Position numbers and translations under genes: made by a program
Notes under the pieces: generated by a model
What the model was told of the DNA's origin: nothing
Databases searched by the model: none
The model's input: only the letters and a program-made list of their open reading frames with translations
Assembly (NCBI GenBank): GCA_031553395.1
Contig: JAVBLR010000001.1
Span: 124,001-188,000 of the forward strand
Length of the DNA stretch: 64,000 bases
Direction of reading: 5' to 3'
Source of the DNA: WRGA01 sp031553395
GTDB lineage: Bacteria > Bacteroidota > Bacteroidia > Bacteroidales > WRGA01
Part shown: one piece after another, positions 35,589-44,576 of the stretch
Layout: every line of letters starts with the position of its first letter
How positions within the stretch are numbered: position 1 is the stretch's first letter

Positions 35589-35840
35589 CTAATTTTTCTT
35601 GCTAAACAAAGAAACAATACAAAGCAAAATAATGGCTCCAACTGTGGAACAAACCAGATTGCCAATAATACTTCCACTACTGATGTTTATCTTCATAACA
35701 TCAAATAACCAGCCGCCCAAAACACCTCCTATAATCCCGACAATCAGATTTACAAAGAAACCAAACCCTTTTCCTTTCATCAATCTTCCGGCAACATATC
35801 CGGCTAAGGCACCTATTAAAATGTACAAAATGAATCCCAT
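35589..35840 (-). CDS. GlsB/YeaQ/YmgE-family small membrane protein
   Basis: 83 residues with three hydrophobic segments (FILYILIGALAGYVAGRLM, FFVNLIVGIIGGVLGGWLF, IGNLVCSTVGAIILLCIVSLF) and the glycine-rich pattern of the transglycosylase-associated / GlsB family. Members are stress-induced inner-membrane proteins of unknown biochemical role. Monocistronic. Confidence 0.9.
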   Translation of the reverse strand: MGFILYILIGALAGYVAGRLMKGKGFGFFVNLIVGIIGGVLGGWLFDVMKINISSGSIIGNLVCSTVGAIILLCIVSLFSKKN

Positions 35841-35962
35841 ATTCTATTTATTTTAGTTTATTGTTTTAAAATAACGGTAAAGATAAAGTATATTTGCAAG
35901 CATCAAGTATATTTATTTTAAATAACAATATGAGAATAAATAGGTTCTTACATGTGTAAATT

Positions 35963-36586
35963 ATGAATGTATTATTAATCAATGGAAGTCCACATAAAGC
36001 AGGATGTACTTATACTGCACTTTCGGAAGTTGCAGGGGAATTGAATAAGCAAGGAGTAGAGACAAATATCTTTCATATCGGAAAAAAGCCGCTGCAAGGA
36101 TGTACTGCATGCTTGTCTTGCCGCGAAACAGGATATTGTATTTTTTCGGAAGATTCTGTAAATGAATGTATTGATTTAATGAAAAAAGCGGATGGAGTTG
36201 TCGTTGGTTCTCCTGTGTATTACGCATCTCCCAATGGAACCTTGCTTGCTTTTTTAGACAGAATGTTTTATGCAAGTGGAAAAGGATTTGCTTATAAACC
36301 GGCTGCATCTGTTGTAACTTGCCGTCGGGGAGGAGCGGGAACAGCTTTTGATGTGCTGAATAAGTATTTTACCATATCAAATATGCCGATTGTTTCTTCG
36401 CAATATTGGAATGCCGTACATGGAAATACTCCCGATGAAGTAAGGCAAGACCTGGAAGGATTGCAAATTATGAGAACATTGGGACGTAATATGGCATGGC
36501 TATTGAAATGTATTGATTTTGCAAAAGGGCATATTCCTTATCCAGAAAAAGAATCGGTTCCCCAACGTACTAATTTCATCCGATAA
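35963..36586 (+). CDS. Flavodoxin-like NAD(P)H-dependent FMN reductase / iron-sulfur flavoprotein type
   Basis: 207 residues. FMN-phosphate loop LLINGSPHKAGCTYTAL at the N-terminus, a CTACLSCRETGYC cysteine cluster (about residues 48-60), and GVVVGSPVYYASPNGTLLAFLDRMFY. The cluster may bind an Fe-S centre, as in archaeal-type iron-sulfur flavoproteins, or form disulfides. The stop codon overlaps the start of crcB by one base, so the two are translationally coupled. Electron donor and acceptor cannot be read. Confidence 0.9.
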   Translation: MNVLLINGSPHKAGCTYTALSEVAGELNKQGVETNIFHIGKKPLQGCTACLSCRETGYCIFSEDSVNECIDLMKKADGVVVGSPVYYASPNGTLLAFLDRMFYASGKGFAYKPAASVVTCRRGGAGTAFDVLNKYFTISNMPIVSSQYWNAVHGNTPDEVRQDLEGLQIMRTLGRNMAWLLKCIDFAKGHIPYPEKESVPQRTNFIR

Positions 36587-36960
36587 TGTTAAAACTATTT
36601 TCATTCGTTTTTATTGGTGGAGGTTTAGGTAGTGTTGCCCGCTATGCTATTGCCCGTTTAGTGGCACATCTTATTTCGGTACCCGGTTTTCCTGTTGCTA
36701 CATTCGGGGTAAATATATTCGGCTCGTTACTTATAGGCTTTTTTATGTCTATGCCCTTTATACATGATAAAAATGCATATACACAATTATTGGTTGTTGG
36801 CTTTTGTGGAGGTTTTACCACTTTTTCGGCTTTTTCATGGGAAAACTTTGTTTTATTGAAGAATGGAGAAATATTTTTATTTTTCACATATATATTCCTT
36901 AGTGTAATTGTTTGCATATTTGCTACATACATAGGATATCTCATTGGAAAATGGATATAA
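36586..36960 (+). CDS. crcB: Fluoride channel CrcB/Fluc
   Basis: 124 residues with four membrane segments. Family motifs GGGLGSVARYAIARL at the start, FGVNIFGSLLIGFF, and GFCGGFTTFSAFSWE. Dual-topology dimers of this protein export fluoride. It overlaps the upstream flavoprotein stop by one base. I looked for a fluoride (crcB) riboswitch ahead of the flavoprotein gene and did not see one. Confidence 0.95.
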   Translation: MLKLFSFVFIGGGLGSVARYAIARLVAHLISVPGFPVATFGVNIFGSLLIGFFMSMPFIHDKNAYTQLLVVGFCGGFTTFSAFSWENFVLLKNGEIFLFFTYIFLSVIVCIFATYIGYLIGKWI

Positions 36961-37038
36961 TTGTATCATTAATTATACAATTATCAATTAATTCTGCTTT
37001 TTTGTAGAAAAAAAGTAGGATAATTTCCTAAATATTGA

Positions 37039-37046
37039 TACTTTTG
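37039..37046 (+). promoter_or_regulatory. -7 box of asnA
   Basis: TACTTTTG, matching TAnnTTTG, 59 bases before the start codon. No convincing -33 partner. Confidence 0.45.
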
Positions 37047-37105
37047 TTCATTATTTATAGAAATGATTATCAATTTGTCGGATAAATAAATTATTTTATA
37101 GATTT

Positions 37106-38140
37106 ATGCCTGTATATATTCCTCAAAATTACAAACCTACTCTTGTTCCTGAAATGACAGAACAGGCCATTAAGTTATTGAAAGATTGCTTTCAAAAACG
37201 GTTTGCCGAGACATTGAATCTTCGGCGGGTTACAGCTCCTTTATTTGTATTGTCCAATACCGGGATTAACGATGACTTAAGTGGAGTTGAAAAGCCTGTT
37301 TCTTTTGAAATTCCGTGTATGAACGGACAAAAAGCCGAAATTGTACATTCTTTGGCAAAATGGAAAAGAATGAAATTAGGTGAATACAGTATTCATGCCG
37401 GATGGGGTTTATATACTGATATGAATGCAATCAGAACTGGGGAGGATTTGGATAATACACATTCCTTGTATGTCGACCAATGGGATTGGGAGCGGACTAT
37501 CAATCCGGAAGACAGAACAGTTGCATTCTTAAAAAAAATTGTAAATGATATTTTCTCAGTTCTTAAAGAAACAGAGTTACTTATCTACAAAACATATCAT
37601 CATATAACGCCCTGTTTACCTGAGAACATAACGTTTATCCACAGTCAGGAACTATTGGATATGTATCCTGATTTATCTCCAAAAGAAAGGGAAAATAAGA
37701 TTACCAAAAAGCATAAAGCTGTGTTTATCATAGGTATTGGAAATGTTTTGTCTAATGGCGAAAAGCACGATGGCCGCGCTCCTGATTATGATGATTGGAC
37801 AACACCCAATGAAGAAGGATTCTATGGTCTTAATGGCGATATGATGCTTTGGAACCCGATTTTGGAAGCGGCAGTTGAGATTTCATCCATGGGTATCAGA
37901 GTAAATAAAGAATCGCTTACAAAGCAATTGAAATTAACAAATAGCGAAGATAAAATGAAATTCGACTTTCATAAAAGGATTGTTGAAAACAAACTGCCAT
38001 TGTCTATCGGAGGAGGTATCGGGCAATCTCGCCTATGCATGTTCTTTTTACGTAATGCACATGTAGGAGAGGTACATGCAAGCATTTGGCCGCAAGATAT
38101 GATAAATGAATGTGCAAAAAATAATATTATTTTAAAATAA
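37106..38140 (+). CDS. asnA: Ammonia-dependent asparagine synthetase
   Basis: 344 residues, the normal length. Class II aminoacyl-tRNA synthetase-like fold with RRVTAPLFVLSNTGINDDLSGVEKPVSF, HSLAKWKRMKLGEYSIHAGWGLYTDMNAIR, the long VDQWDWER helix, and SIGGGIGQSRLCMFFL at the ATP site. It makes asparagine from aspartate, ATP and ammonia. Monocistronic with a terminator. Confidence 0.96.
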   Translation: MPVYIPQNYKPTLVPEMTEQAIKLLKDCFQKRFAETLNLRRVTAPLFVLSNTGINDDLSGVEKPVSFEIPCMNGQKAEIVHSLAKWKRMKLGEYSIHAGWGLYTDMNAIRTGEDLDNTHSLYVDQWDWERTINPEDRTVAFLKKIVNDIFSVLKETELLIYKTYHHITPCLPENITFIHSQELLDMYPDLSPKERENKITKKHKAVFIIGIGNVLSNGEKHDGRAPDYDDWTTPNEEGFYGLNGDMMLWNPILEAAVEISSMGIRVNKESLTKQLKLTNSEDKMKFDFHKRIVENKLPLSIGGGIGQSRLCMFFLRNAHVGEVHASIWPQDMINECAKNNIILK

Positions 38141-38163
38141 GAAAGTTTTCTTTTTTTATGTAG

Positions 38164-38198
38164 AAAAGGGATTAGTGTATTCACTAATCCCTTTTTGC
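38164..38198. terminator. Terminator of asnA
   Basis: AAAAGGGATTAGTG (38164-38177) pairs perfectly with CACTAATCCCTTTT (38182-38195), followed by T. Confidence 0.9.
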
Positions 38199-38548
38199 AT
38201 TTGTATTTAAAACCACTACATAATAAGTGAGAATTAATTTATATTTCTCAGACAAATAATAGCAATTAGCTATACTTACCTAGTTTGTTTTTTACATTGT
38301 TTTTCTATATTTAATTTATTTTTAGATAATTACATAAATGTATTTGAATAAAATATAAATACTCTGAATTATTTCGGCATTTATATTCTTGGTTTGTTAT
38401 TCATACAAAAGAGACATAATTAAATTAAGAAATAGTTTTCAATTATGTGTAGCTAGGTGTTTACAAAGAAATAACAGTGAGAATATACATGGAAATTATG
38501 ATTGTTACATAAACCTTTTTTCTAACCAGACAATACCTTATTGACGCC
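38199..38548. other. Very AT-rich gap before the toxin-like gene
   Basis: About 350 bases of unusually AT-rich DNA with no ORF, no clear TAnnTTTG box and no strong hairpin. The base composition and lack of a normal promoter are compatible with recently acquired DNA. Confidence 0.4.
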
Positions 38549-39694
38549 ATGAATAATATCTTATTAACTAATTTTATTCTATTATTTACGTTGAATATTT
38601 CAACATATTCTTCAGAAAATGATTTAGCATCAAAATTTTCAAAGAGTATAAATAATACATGTTATTTAATTACAAATTTGCCTTTTTTCAGAATTGTAGA
38701 TATAATAATCAATAATGAAAAAAATGATAACGTTCACTCGTATAAAACTGTAATTGTAGAGGCTGTTAATACAAATACATTGCCGGTTTTTACTCTTGTA
38801 AGTCAAGTAATTAAAAAAATATATAAAGTTTATTATACAATAGTATTCAAACCGTATCAGTGTTACAATAAATTAGTATATTTACAGTATAATACATCTA
38901 TATTTAGTAGTTTTGATTATAAAAATGCTTACATTTCGGGTTATTCACATGTAGAAGAAAAATCAAAAAATATTCATCCGAGGAATATTGTTTATAGTCC
39001 GGCTTTATTAAATAAAGAATATTCTAAGTCTGAGCAATTTTTAGGAATAGAAAAGCCCGCAAAATGGAAAATAAACAAGCATGGAAAAGTTGTTAGCCGT
39101 ACAGAAGTTGATGGAATACATGATATATTTTTTGTAGTGGACGAGAATGGGTACAAGCTTTGTTATGATTCTATACTTCTCAAACACGAAGCAATTATTA
39201 AATATTCTACAATTACAGTAAGGTATAGTCCCCAAATCTCGTTGACTTATGACCTTTATGTTATAAATAATGATGTTGATGCAATTTCTTTATTTATTTT
39301 TATGGCAGATAACACAACCGTAGAGTGGAGTCATAGCATTTTTGAAAATAAAAGCGGAGAGAGGATTAATTGTCTTACAACTACTCATAAAACAACGAGT
39401 GAGAGTGGTATGAGTAATGTTTATATTGATTGTTTTGTTAAAGGTTACGCATTAAGGGAGCACACTCATAATCATCCTGTAACTGTTTATTCTCCTTTTC
39501 CAAGCGGATTACCGGGTACAGCCGAGGAAGGTCGTGGAGATATTGCATTTGCAAAAGTTGTTACAAGGGATGTACAGAAAATTTCATCTATTACGCCGGT
39601 GTTTAAGCTCTATATTCCTCAAATAAAGGGAATGATTTATTATAGTTCAAGTTCGGTTAAATCTGATTTTGATTACTTCAAAAAACGAAAGTGA
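38549..39694 (+). CDS. Secreted protein ending in a JAB/JAMM-like toxin domain
   Basis: 381 residues. Residues 1-22 look like a signal peptide or N-terminal anchor (NNILLTNFILLFTLNISTYS). Residues about 170-215 (AKWKINKHGKVVSRTEVDGIHDIFFVVDENGY) match the segment that precedes JAB-like toxins at the ends of Rhs proteins. Residues about 250-370 have the JAB-like toxin order: FMADNTTVEWS with E259, then YALREHTHNHP with H305-x-H307 and H309, PFPSG with S319, and GRGDIAFAK with D331. This is a plausible JAMM zinc-peptidase set. No Rhs repeats, VgrG or T9SS tail are present. Family membership is from memory of motif wording. Confidence 0.65.
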   Translation: MNNILLTNFILLFTLNISTYSSENDLASKFSKSINNTCYLITNLPFFRIVDIIINNEKNDNVHSYKTVIVEAVNTNTLPVFTLVSQVIKKIYKVYYTIVFKPYQCYNKLVYLQYNTSIFSSFDYKNAYISGYSHVEEKSKNIHPRNIVYSPALLNKEYSKSEQFLGIEKPAKWKINKHGKVVSRTEVDGIHDIFFVVDENGYKLCYDSILLKHEAIIKYSTITVRYSPQISLTYDLYVINNDVDAISLFIFMADNTTVEWSHSIFENKSGERINCLTTTHKTTSESGMSNVYIDCFVKGYALREHTHNHPVTVYSPFPSGLPGTAEEGRGDIAFAKVVTRDVQKISSITPVFKLYIPQIKGMIYYSSSSVKSDFDYFKKRK

Positions 39695-40278
39695 TGAAAA
39701 CCTATTTTTTGATACATATCTTTTATTTTGTTTTTTCATTTACTTTGGTTAATAATACAATATTAGCACAGGAAATAAAGAATCAAAATGTAATGGCAAA
39801 ACGTTCAAGCGTGAAACTGCCTGAATTAAAAATTACAGATAGCATTTTCATCAAATATGTTGATTCGTTAGTTATAAAACAAACAGCATACGCAGAAAAA
39901 ATACGTCCTCATATTTATGTTATGTTAGTAAGAAAGCATGAATATGAAGATGATTTATATGAAAAGCATGATAATGATCGTGAACATGAACAGATAGAGG
40001 TGGCAATGCTTCCTTTTTCCGCAATAGAACATTCGAATAATTTAGGCTTTTTTAAAATAGACAGCACTTTATTTGTTGTGCGGGGTCAACTTATTAATAA
40101 TCTTATGCATAAAACCGGAAATAATGAGAAATTTCAGTACGTAAAGATAGTGGTAAAAATAGATGGACATGAGTTTCCTTACGAAATGATGCAGATTGAA
40201 GATTTTCCCAGATGGATTTTTAATTACAATTATAACGAACTTACTTTAACCAAAACGTATTGGATACCTCAAAATTAA
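39694..40278 (+). CDS. Secreted unknown protein, candidate immunity partner
   Basis: 194 residues from ATG 39694, which overlaps the upstream TGA by one base (TGATG); a GTG one codon earlier is also possible. Residues 1-23 (MKTYFLIHIFYFVFSFTLVNNTI, before LAQE) are a signal peptide. The mature part is acidic and mixed alpha/beta, with charged EYEDDLYEKHDNDREHEQIE in the middle and no cysteines or known motif. I do not recognise the family. The translational coupling to a toxin-like gene and the matching export signal make an immunity or accessory role the best inference. Confidence 0.7.
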   Translation: MKTYFLIHIFYFVFSFTLVNNTILAQEIKNQNVMAKRSSVKLPELKITDSIFIKYVDSLVIKQTAYAEKIRPHIYVMLVRKHEYEDDLYEKHDNDREHEQIEVAMLPFSAIEHSNNLGFFKIDSTLFVVRGQLINNLMHKTGNNEKFQYVKIVVKIDGHEFPYEMMQIEDFPRWIFNYNYNELTLTKTYWIPQN

Positions 40279-40497
40279 TGGTATATTTATATTAAAATCG
40301 TTTCATAAAATCCAGGCATAGACAATGAAGATAATGGAGGCATTAAAGTCTCATTGTCTTATTCGTCTTTTCTATCTTTTTATTTCAGGTCTGGGAAAGG
40401 TAAATTGAAACTGAGTATAGCATTGTAATAAATAAACCTTGAACAATATTGCTTCAATTTTGTTTTAAACGTATAAATTTAAAAACATACTATTATC

Positions 40498-41337
40498 ATG
40501 GCGGTTCGAAAAGTTACGAAAAAAGTAACCGGTTCACATCAAATAGATGGAGCCGGTGTGCATTTGGTTAGAGTTCTGGGTTATAACGATGTGAAAGATT
40601 TTGATCCATTCCTGATGCTGGATGCATTTGATTCGAAAAATCCAAGTGATTATATCAAAGGTTTTCCATGGCATCCTCACCGTGGCATCGAAACATTTAC
40701 CTATCTGATAAAAGGAAAAATAGAGCATGGTGATAGTATAGGAAACAAAGGCGTAATAAATGACGGTGATAGTCAATGGATGACAGCCGGAAGCGGAATT
40801 ATGCATCAGGAAATGCCAAAAGCCTCAGATCACATGTTAGGGCTTCAATTGTGGATAAATCTGCCACGAAAAGATAAAATGACTAAACCTCACTATTTTG
40901 ATATTCAGTCGGATATGGTGAAAGTCGTGAAAGAGGAGAATGCAATAGTAAAAATTGTTGCTGGTGATTATAAAGGAGAAGCCGGCCCTAAAGGAAAATT
41001 TGTAGATGTTTTATTGCTTGATATTGAGTTAAATAAAGATGGTGTTTTTCAAATGCCTACTGACAAAGAATCTACTTTATTTGTATATACTATTCAAGGA
41101 AGTGGATGGTTTGGAGATGATATGGAACATGAAATTCCTTATCGTACGGCCGTACTTTTTGATAAAGCAAAAGATTTTCATGTTAAGGCAGGGAATTCAG
41201 GCATTAGATTTGCCTTATTTGCTGGAAAACCATTGAAAGAACCGATTGCATGGGGAGGTCCGATTGTAATGAATACACAAGAAGAACTCAATAATGCCTT
41301 TTACGAATTGGATGCCGGTACTTTTATCAAAGATTAA
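40498..41337 (+). CDS. Pirin-family bicupin protein
   Basis: 279 residues. N-terminal cupin with the pirin metal ligands in GFPWHPHRGIETFTYLIKGKIEHGDSIGNKG (two H, then H) and the glutamate in SGIMHQEMP. The C-terminal cupin carries IQGSGWFGD and ends FALFAGKPLKEPIAWGGPIVMNTQEEL. Bacterial pirins such as YhaK/YhhW bind iron or another metal; some have quercetin dioxygenase activity, and the physiological role is usually unknown. It is followed 65 bases on by a small Fe-S protein gene in the same direction. Confidence 0.93.
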   Translation: MAVRKVTKKVTGSHQIDGAGVHLVRVLGYNDVKDFDPFLMLDAFDSKNPSDYIKGFPWHPHRGIETFTYLIKGKIEHGDSIGNKGVINDGDSQWMTAGSGIMHQEMPKASDHMLGLQLWINLPRKDKMTKPHYFDIQSDMVKVVKEENAIVKIVAGDYKGEAGPKGKFVDVLLLDIELNKDGVFQMPTDKESTLFVYTIQGSGWFGDDMEHEIPYRTAVLFDKAKDFHVKAGNSGIRFALFAGKPLKEPIAWGGPIVMNTQEELNNAFYELDAGTFIKD

Positions 41338-41402
41338 AAGTAGACAATGAATCCATGTAATTTGATTTGCAATGTTGTAATAAAGAAATTAGAAAAGACT
41401 TT

Positions 41403-41621
41403 ATGGAAAAGAAGATTGAATATTCAAATGGAGAAATAACTATTATCTGGCAACCTCATCTTTGTCAACATTCAGGTATATGTGTCAGCATGTTACCACT
41501 GGTTTATAATCCGAAGAAAAGGCCTTGGGTAAAACCCGAAAATGCAACAACAGTACAATTGATAGATCAGGTAAAAGCATGTCCTTCAGGCGCTTTAAGT
41601 TATAGACTTAATCGTAGGTAA
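41403..41621 (+). CDS. Small divergent 4Fe-4S mono-cluster protein (YjdI-like)
   Basis: 72 residues from ATG 41403. Cysteines in WQPHLCQHSGICVSMLP and KACPSGALSYRL, with PWVKPENA between, match the divergent mono-cluster ferredoxin domain (Fer4_19). The same domain is often paired with CDGSH or acetyltransferase genes. It probably carries one iron-sulfur cluster for electron transfer in the cytoplasm. Confidence 0.88.
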   Translation: MEKKIEYSNGEITIIWQPHLCQHSGICVSMLPLVYNPKKRPWVKPENATTVQLIDQVKACPSGALSYRLNRR

Positions 41622-41644
41622 TATTTTTGATTGGAATCAACAAA

Positions 41645-41682
41645 AAACAGGCTGTAGCAAATCAATATTACAGCCTGTTTTG
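41645..41682. terminator. Bidirectional terminator
   Basis: AAACAGGCTGTA (41645-41656) pairs perfectly with TACAGCCTGTTT (41669-41680), between convergent genes. Confidence 0.85.
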
Positions 41683-41690
41683 TATTTTAA

Positions 41691-42206
41691 TCACTTTATT
41701 GTAAAACTTTCTTTTATCTTTTCAAATCCCGGTTTGCTGACTTTTAAATCTTCTGTAGCGTACTGTTCTGTGATGCATACTGTTTTCCCATTTTCTACAA
41801 AAATATGAAAGATACCTTCATGAGGAAGGGTTTGTACATTCATTTTGTAATTAGACGTAAGATCTTCATATTTTCCATACTTTCCATTATTGCTTTCTCC
41901 CATTTTAGTATTTAAGAAAATTTTTTGCCCTTGCAATTGTTCTTGCATTATCTCTAACACCTTGGTCGGTTCAATTTCGTTATTCCACAATACAATTGTC
42001 ACAATACCACTGGAATTAGAACCGTCTTTTTCAACATAGATGTTATAATACGAATCATTATCCTCAGCTTCGGTAACCGTCCATCCGTCCGGACATGTAA
42101 AGGAGATTCCGAATTGGTCAAAAGTTGTATCAGCATCAGCTGTTTTTTTGCAAGAACTTAATAATATTACAGAGAATAGCGCTAATAATAAAGTCGATTT
42201 TTTCAT
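41691..42206 (-). CDS. Lipoprotein of unknown function
   Basis: 171 residues from ATG 42206; a TTG three codons upstream is open but less likely. Lipoprotein signal MKKSTLLLALFSVILLSSC with the anchored cysteine at 19. The mature part (FGISFTCPDGWTVTEAEDND ... GIVTIVLWNNEIEPTKVLEIMQEQ) resembles the PsbP/DcrB-like fold seen in small bacterial lipoproteins. No enzyme motif. Likely anchored in the inner or outer membrane and facing the periplasm. Confidence 0.85.
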   Translation of the reverse strand: MKKSTLLLALFSVILLSSCKKTADADTTFDQFGISFTCPDGWTVTEAEDNDSYYNIYVEKDGSNSSGIVTIVLWNNEIEPTKVLEIMQEQLQGQKIFLNTKMGESNNGKYGKYEDLTSNYKMNVQTLPHEGIFHIFVENGKTVCITEQYATEDLKVSKPGFEKIKESFTIK

Positions 42207-42347
42207 ATCATTCAATAGTTTAGATTGGTGTTAAATATATAATTATATATTAAATAATTACCCAAATGAATTTTATAATTAATTAATATAATGCTATTTA
42301 TGAGTTTAATTTGGGTAATTTCCTCTTCAAAACTATATAACAAAATA

Positions 42348-44534
42348 TTAGTTCTCCGATATCAATGCAAAATCCAATTGCTTTTTCTCCAGATTGGCAC
42401 GGGCAACTTTTATTGTTACAGGGTCTCCAAGTGTATAACGACGTTTTTTTCGCCGTCCGATAAGGCAATATGTTTTCTCATCAAATTCATAAAAGTCATC
42501 ATCCAAATCACGGATAGGAATCATTCCTTCGCATTTATTGGCGTTGAGTTCCACATAAATACCCCATTCCGTAACGCCTGAGATTACTCCGTCAAATATT
42601 TGTCCGAGTTTGTCGCCCATAAATTCGACCTGTTTATATTTTACAGATGAACGTTCGGCATTGGCGGCCAACTGTTCCATATCAGAGCAATATTTGCAAT
42701 CATCTTCACATTTTTGTGCCGGAATACTTTTTCCACCATCTGCATATCGTTCCAGTAATCGATGTACCATCATATCCGGATAGCGGCGAATAGGAGATGT
42801 AAAGTGCGTGTAATATTCAAAAGCCAACCCGTAATGACCGATATTTTGCGTAGAATATATTGCTTTTGCCATTGCCCGTACAGCAACGGTTTCAATCAGA
42901 TTTTGTTCTTTTTTGCCCCGAACTTCATCCAGCAACTTATTGATGGATTTGGAAACATCACTTTTTGTTCCTTGTGTTTTTAATTTATAGCCGAAACGGT
43001 TAATAAATTCGGAAAAATTCTCCATTTTTTCCGGATTTGGTATATCGTGAATACGATAAACAAAGGTTTTAGCTTTCACACCTTTTTTCGTTTTTCCAAT
43101 AGACTCGGCAACAGTACGGTTGGCCAGCAACATAAATTCCTCAATCAATTTATTGGAATCCTTTGCTTCCTTGAAATAAACATTCAGCGGTTTCCCATTT
43201 TCGTCAATATCGAATTTTACTTCAAAGCGATCGAAATCAATAGCACCTGCATCAAAACGTTTTTTCCGGAGTTTCTTGGCTAATTCATTCAAGGTTATTA
43301 ATTCTTCGGCAAATTCCCCTTTTCCTGTTTCAAGGATTTCCTGTGCTTCTTCGTAAGCAAAGCGCCTGTCTGAATTTATAATTGTACGAACAATGCGTGA
43401 ATTTTTGATTTCGGCATTATCATTCAGTTCAAAAATTGCCGAGAATGTAAGTTTATCTTCGTTTTGACGTAAAGAACAAAGCAAATTACAAAGTCTTTCG
43501 GGCAACATTGGTATAGTGCGATCGACCAAATAAACCGAAGTTGCACGTTGGGCGGCTTCTTTATCAATAATACTTCCGGGTACAACATAATAACTTACAT
43601 CGGCAATATGCACCCCAATTTCCCAATTTCCATTTTCTAATTTCCGTATCGAGAGAGCATCATCAAAGTCTTTGGCATCTTTTGGGTCGATGGTAAAAGT
43701 CGTAATTTTTCTGAAATCTTCCCGTTTGGAAATTTCTTCGGCAGGGATTTCGGCAGGAATTTTATCCGCAGCCTTTTCCACTTCTTGCGGATATTTATAA
43801 GGTAATCCGTATTCAGCTAAAATAGCATGCATTTCGGCATTATTTTCGCCTGTAACGCCTAATATATCAATAACTTCTCCTATTGGATTTTTTGCTTTTT
43901 CGGGCCAGGCAGTAATTTTAACAAGCGCTTTATCTCCCGATTTTCCGTCTTTCAACTTATCCTTTGGAATAAAGATGTCATTTGCCATCCGTTTATCAGT
44001 CAACAAGAAAGCAAAATTGTGGGATACTTCGAGTGTTCCGACAAATGTATCCTTAGCGTGTTCGATAATTTCAATAACTTCACCTTCGGGTTGAAATCCT
44101 TTTCGTTTAGCAAATAACCTGATTTTTACACGGTCGTTGCGCATTGCATGCATTGAATTCCGTTCAGCAACGAAGATAGGTTCTCCGCCGTCTTCAGGAA
44201 TAAAGAAATTTTTCCCGTTACTTTTCCGATCGAAAGTACCTTCCAAGTAGCTACTGCGAGAGGATAACTTAAGTACACCTTGAGAAACTTCCAATAAATA
44301 TTCATCAGTAAGCAAATCATGCAGGATATCAATCACTTGTAATCGTTGCGGATGTTTGGTAATTTTTAGTTTCTCGGATATTTGTTTTTGCGTAAATGTA
44401 TTATCCGGTTCACTATTGAATATGGAAACAATGGCATCTGTTAATTCTCTCTTTTTGAATCCTTTTCCTGAATTTTGTTTTTTCCTCGGATTTGAAGAAC
44501 TTGTTTTTTTATTCTTGTTTTTGTTATTGTTCAT
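42348..44534 (-). CDS. rnr: Ribonuclease R
   Basis: 728 residues. A lysine- and asparagine-rich N-terminal tail (1-25), a winged-helix domain (about 28-85), two cold-shock OB domains, the RNB catalytic domain with FTIDPKDAKDFDDALSI (aspartates near residue 290) and DRTIPMLPERLCNLLCSL, and a C-terminal S1 domain (FDGVISGVTEWGIYVELN ...). It degrades structured RNA 3' to 5'. The start is an ATG 42 bases downstream of apbE on the same strand, so co-transcription is likely. Confidence 0.96.
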   Translation of the reverse strand: MNNNKNKNKKTSSSNPRKKQNSGKGFKKRELTDAIVSIFNSEPDNTFTQKQISEKLKITKHPQRLQVIDILHDLLTDEYLLEVSQGVLKLSSRSSYLEGTFDRKSNGKNFFIPEDGGEPIFVAERNSMHAMRNDRVKIRLFAKRKGFQPEGEVIEIIEHAKDTFVGTLEVSHNFAFLLTDKRMANDIFIPKDKLKDGKSGDKALVKITAWPEKAKNPIGEVIDILGVTGENNAEMHAILAEYGLPYKYPQEVEKAADKIPAEIPAEEISKREDFRKITTFTIDPKDAKDFDDALSIRKLENGNWEIGVHIADVSYYVVPGSIIDKEAAQRATSVYLVDRTIPMLPERLCNLLCSLRQNEDKLTFSAIFELNDNAEIKNSRIVRTIINSDRRFAYEEAQEILETGKGEFAEELITLNELAKKLRKKRFDAGAIDFDRFEVKFDIDENGKPLNVYFKEAKDSNKLIEEFMLLANRTVAESIGKTKKGVKAKTFVYRIHDIPNPEKMENFSEFINRFGYKLKTQGTKSDVSKSINKLLDEVRGKKEQNLIETVAVRAMAKAIYSTQNIGHYGLAFEYYTHFTSPIRRYPDMMVHRLLERYADGGKSIPAQKCEDDCKYCSDMEQLAANAERSSVKYKQVEFMGDKLGQIFDGVISGVTEWGIYVELNANKCEGMIPIRDLDDDFYEFDEKTYCLIGRRKKRRYTLGDPVTIKVARANLEKKQLDFALISEN

Positions 44535-44576
44535 TGTGTTTAATTTTTTAGATTACGTATATAAATCCATAACCTT

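Noticed and set aside
35840..35962. Fluoride riboswitch ahead of the flavoprotein-crcB pair
   Set aside because: I looked for the conserved pseudoknot pattern (GGNGAUGG...) and did not find it.
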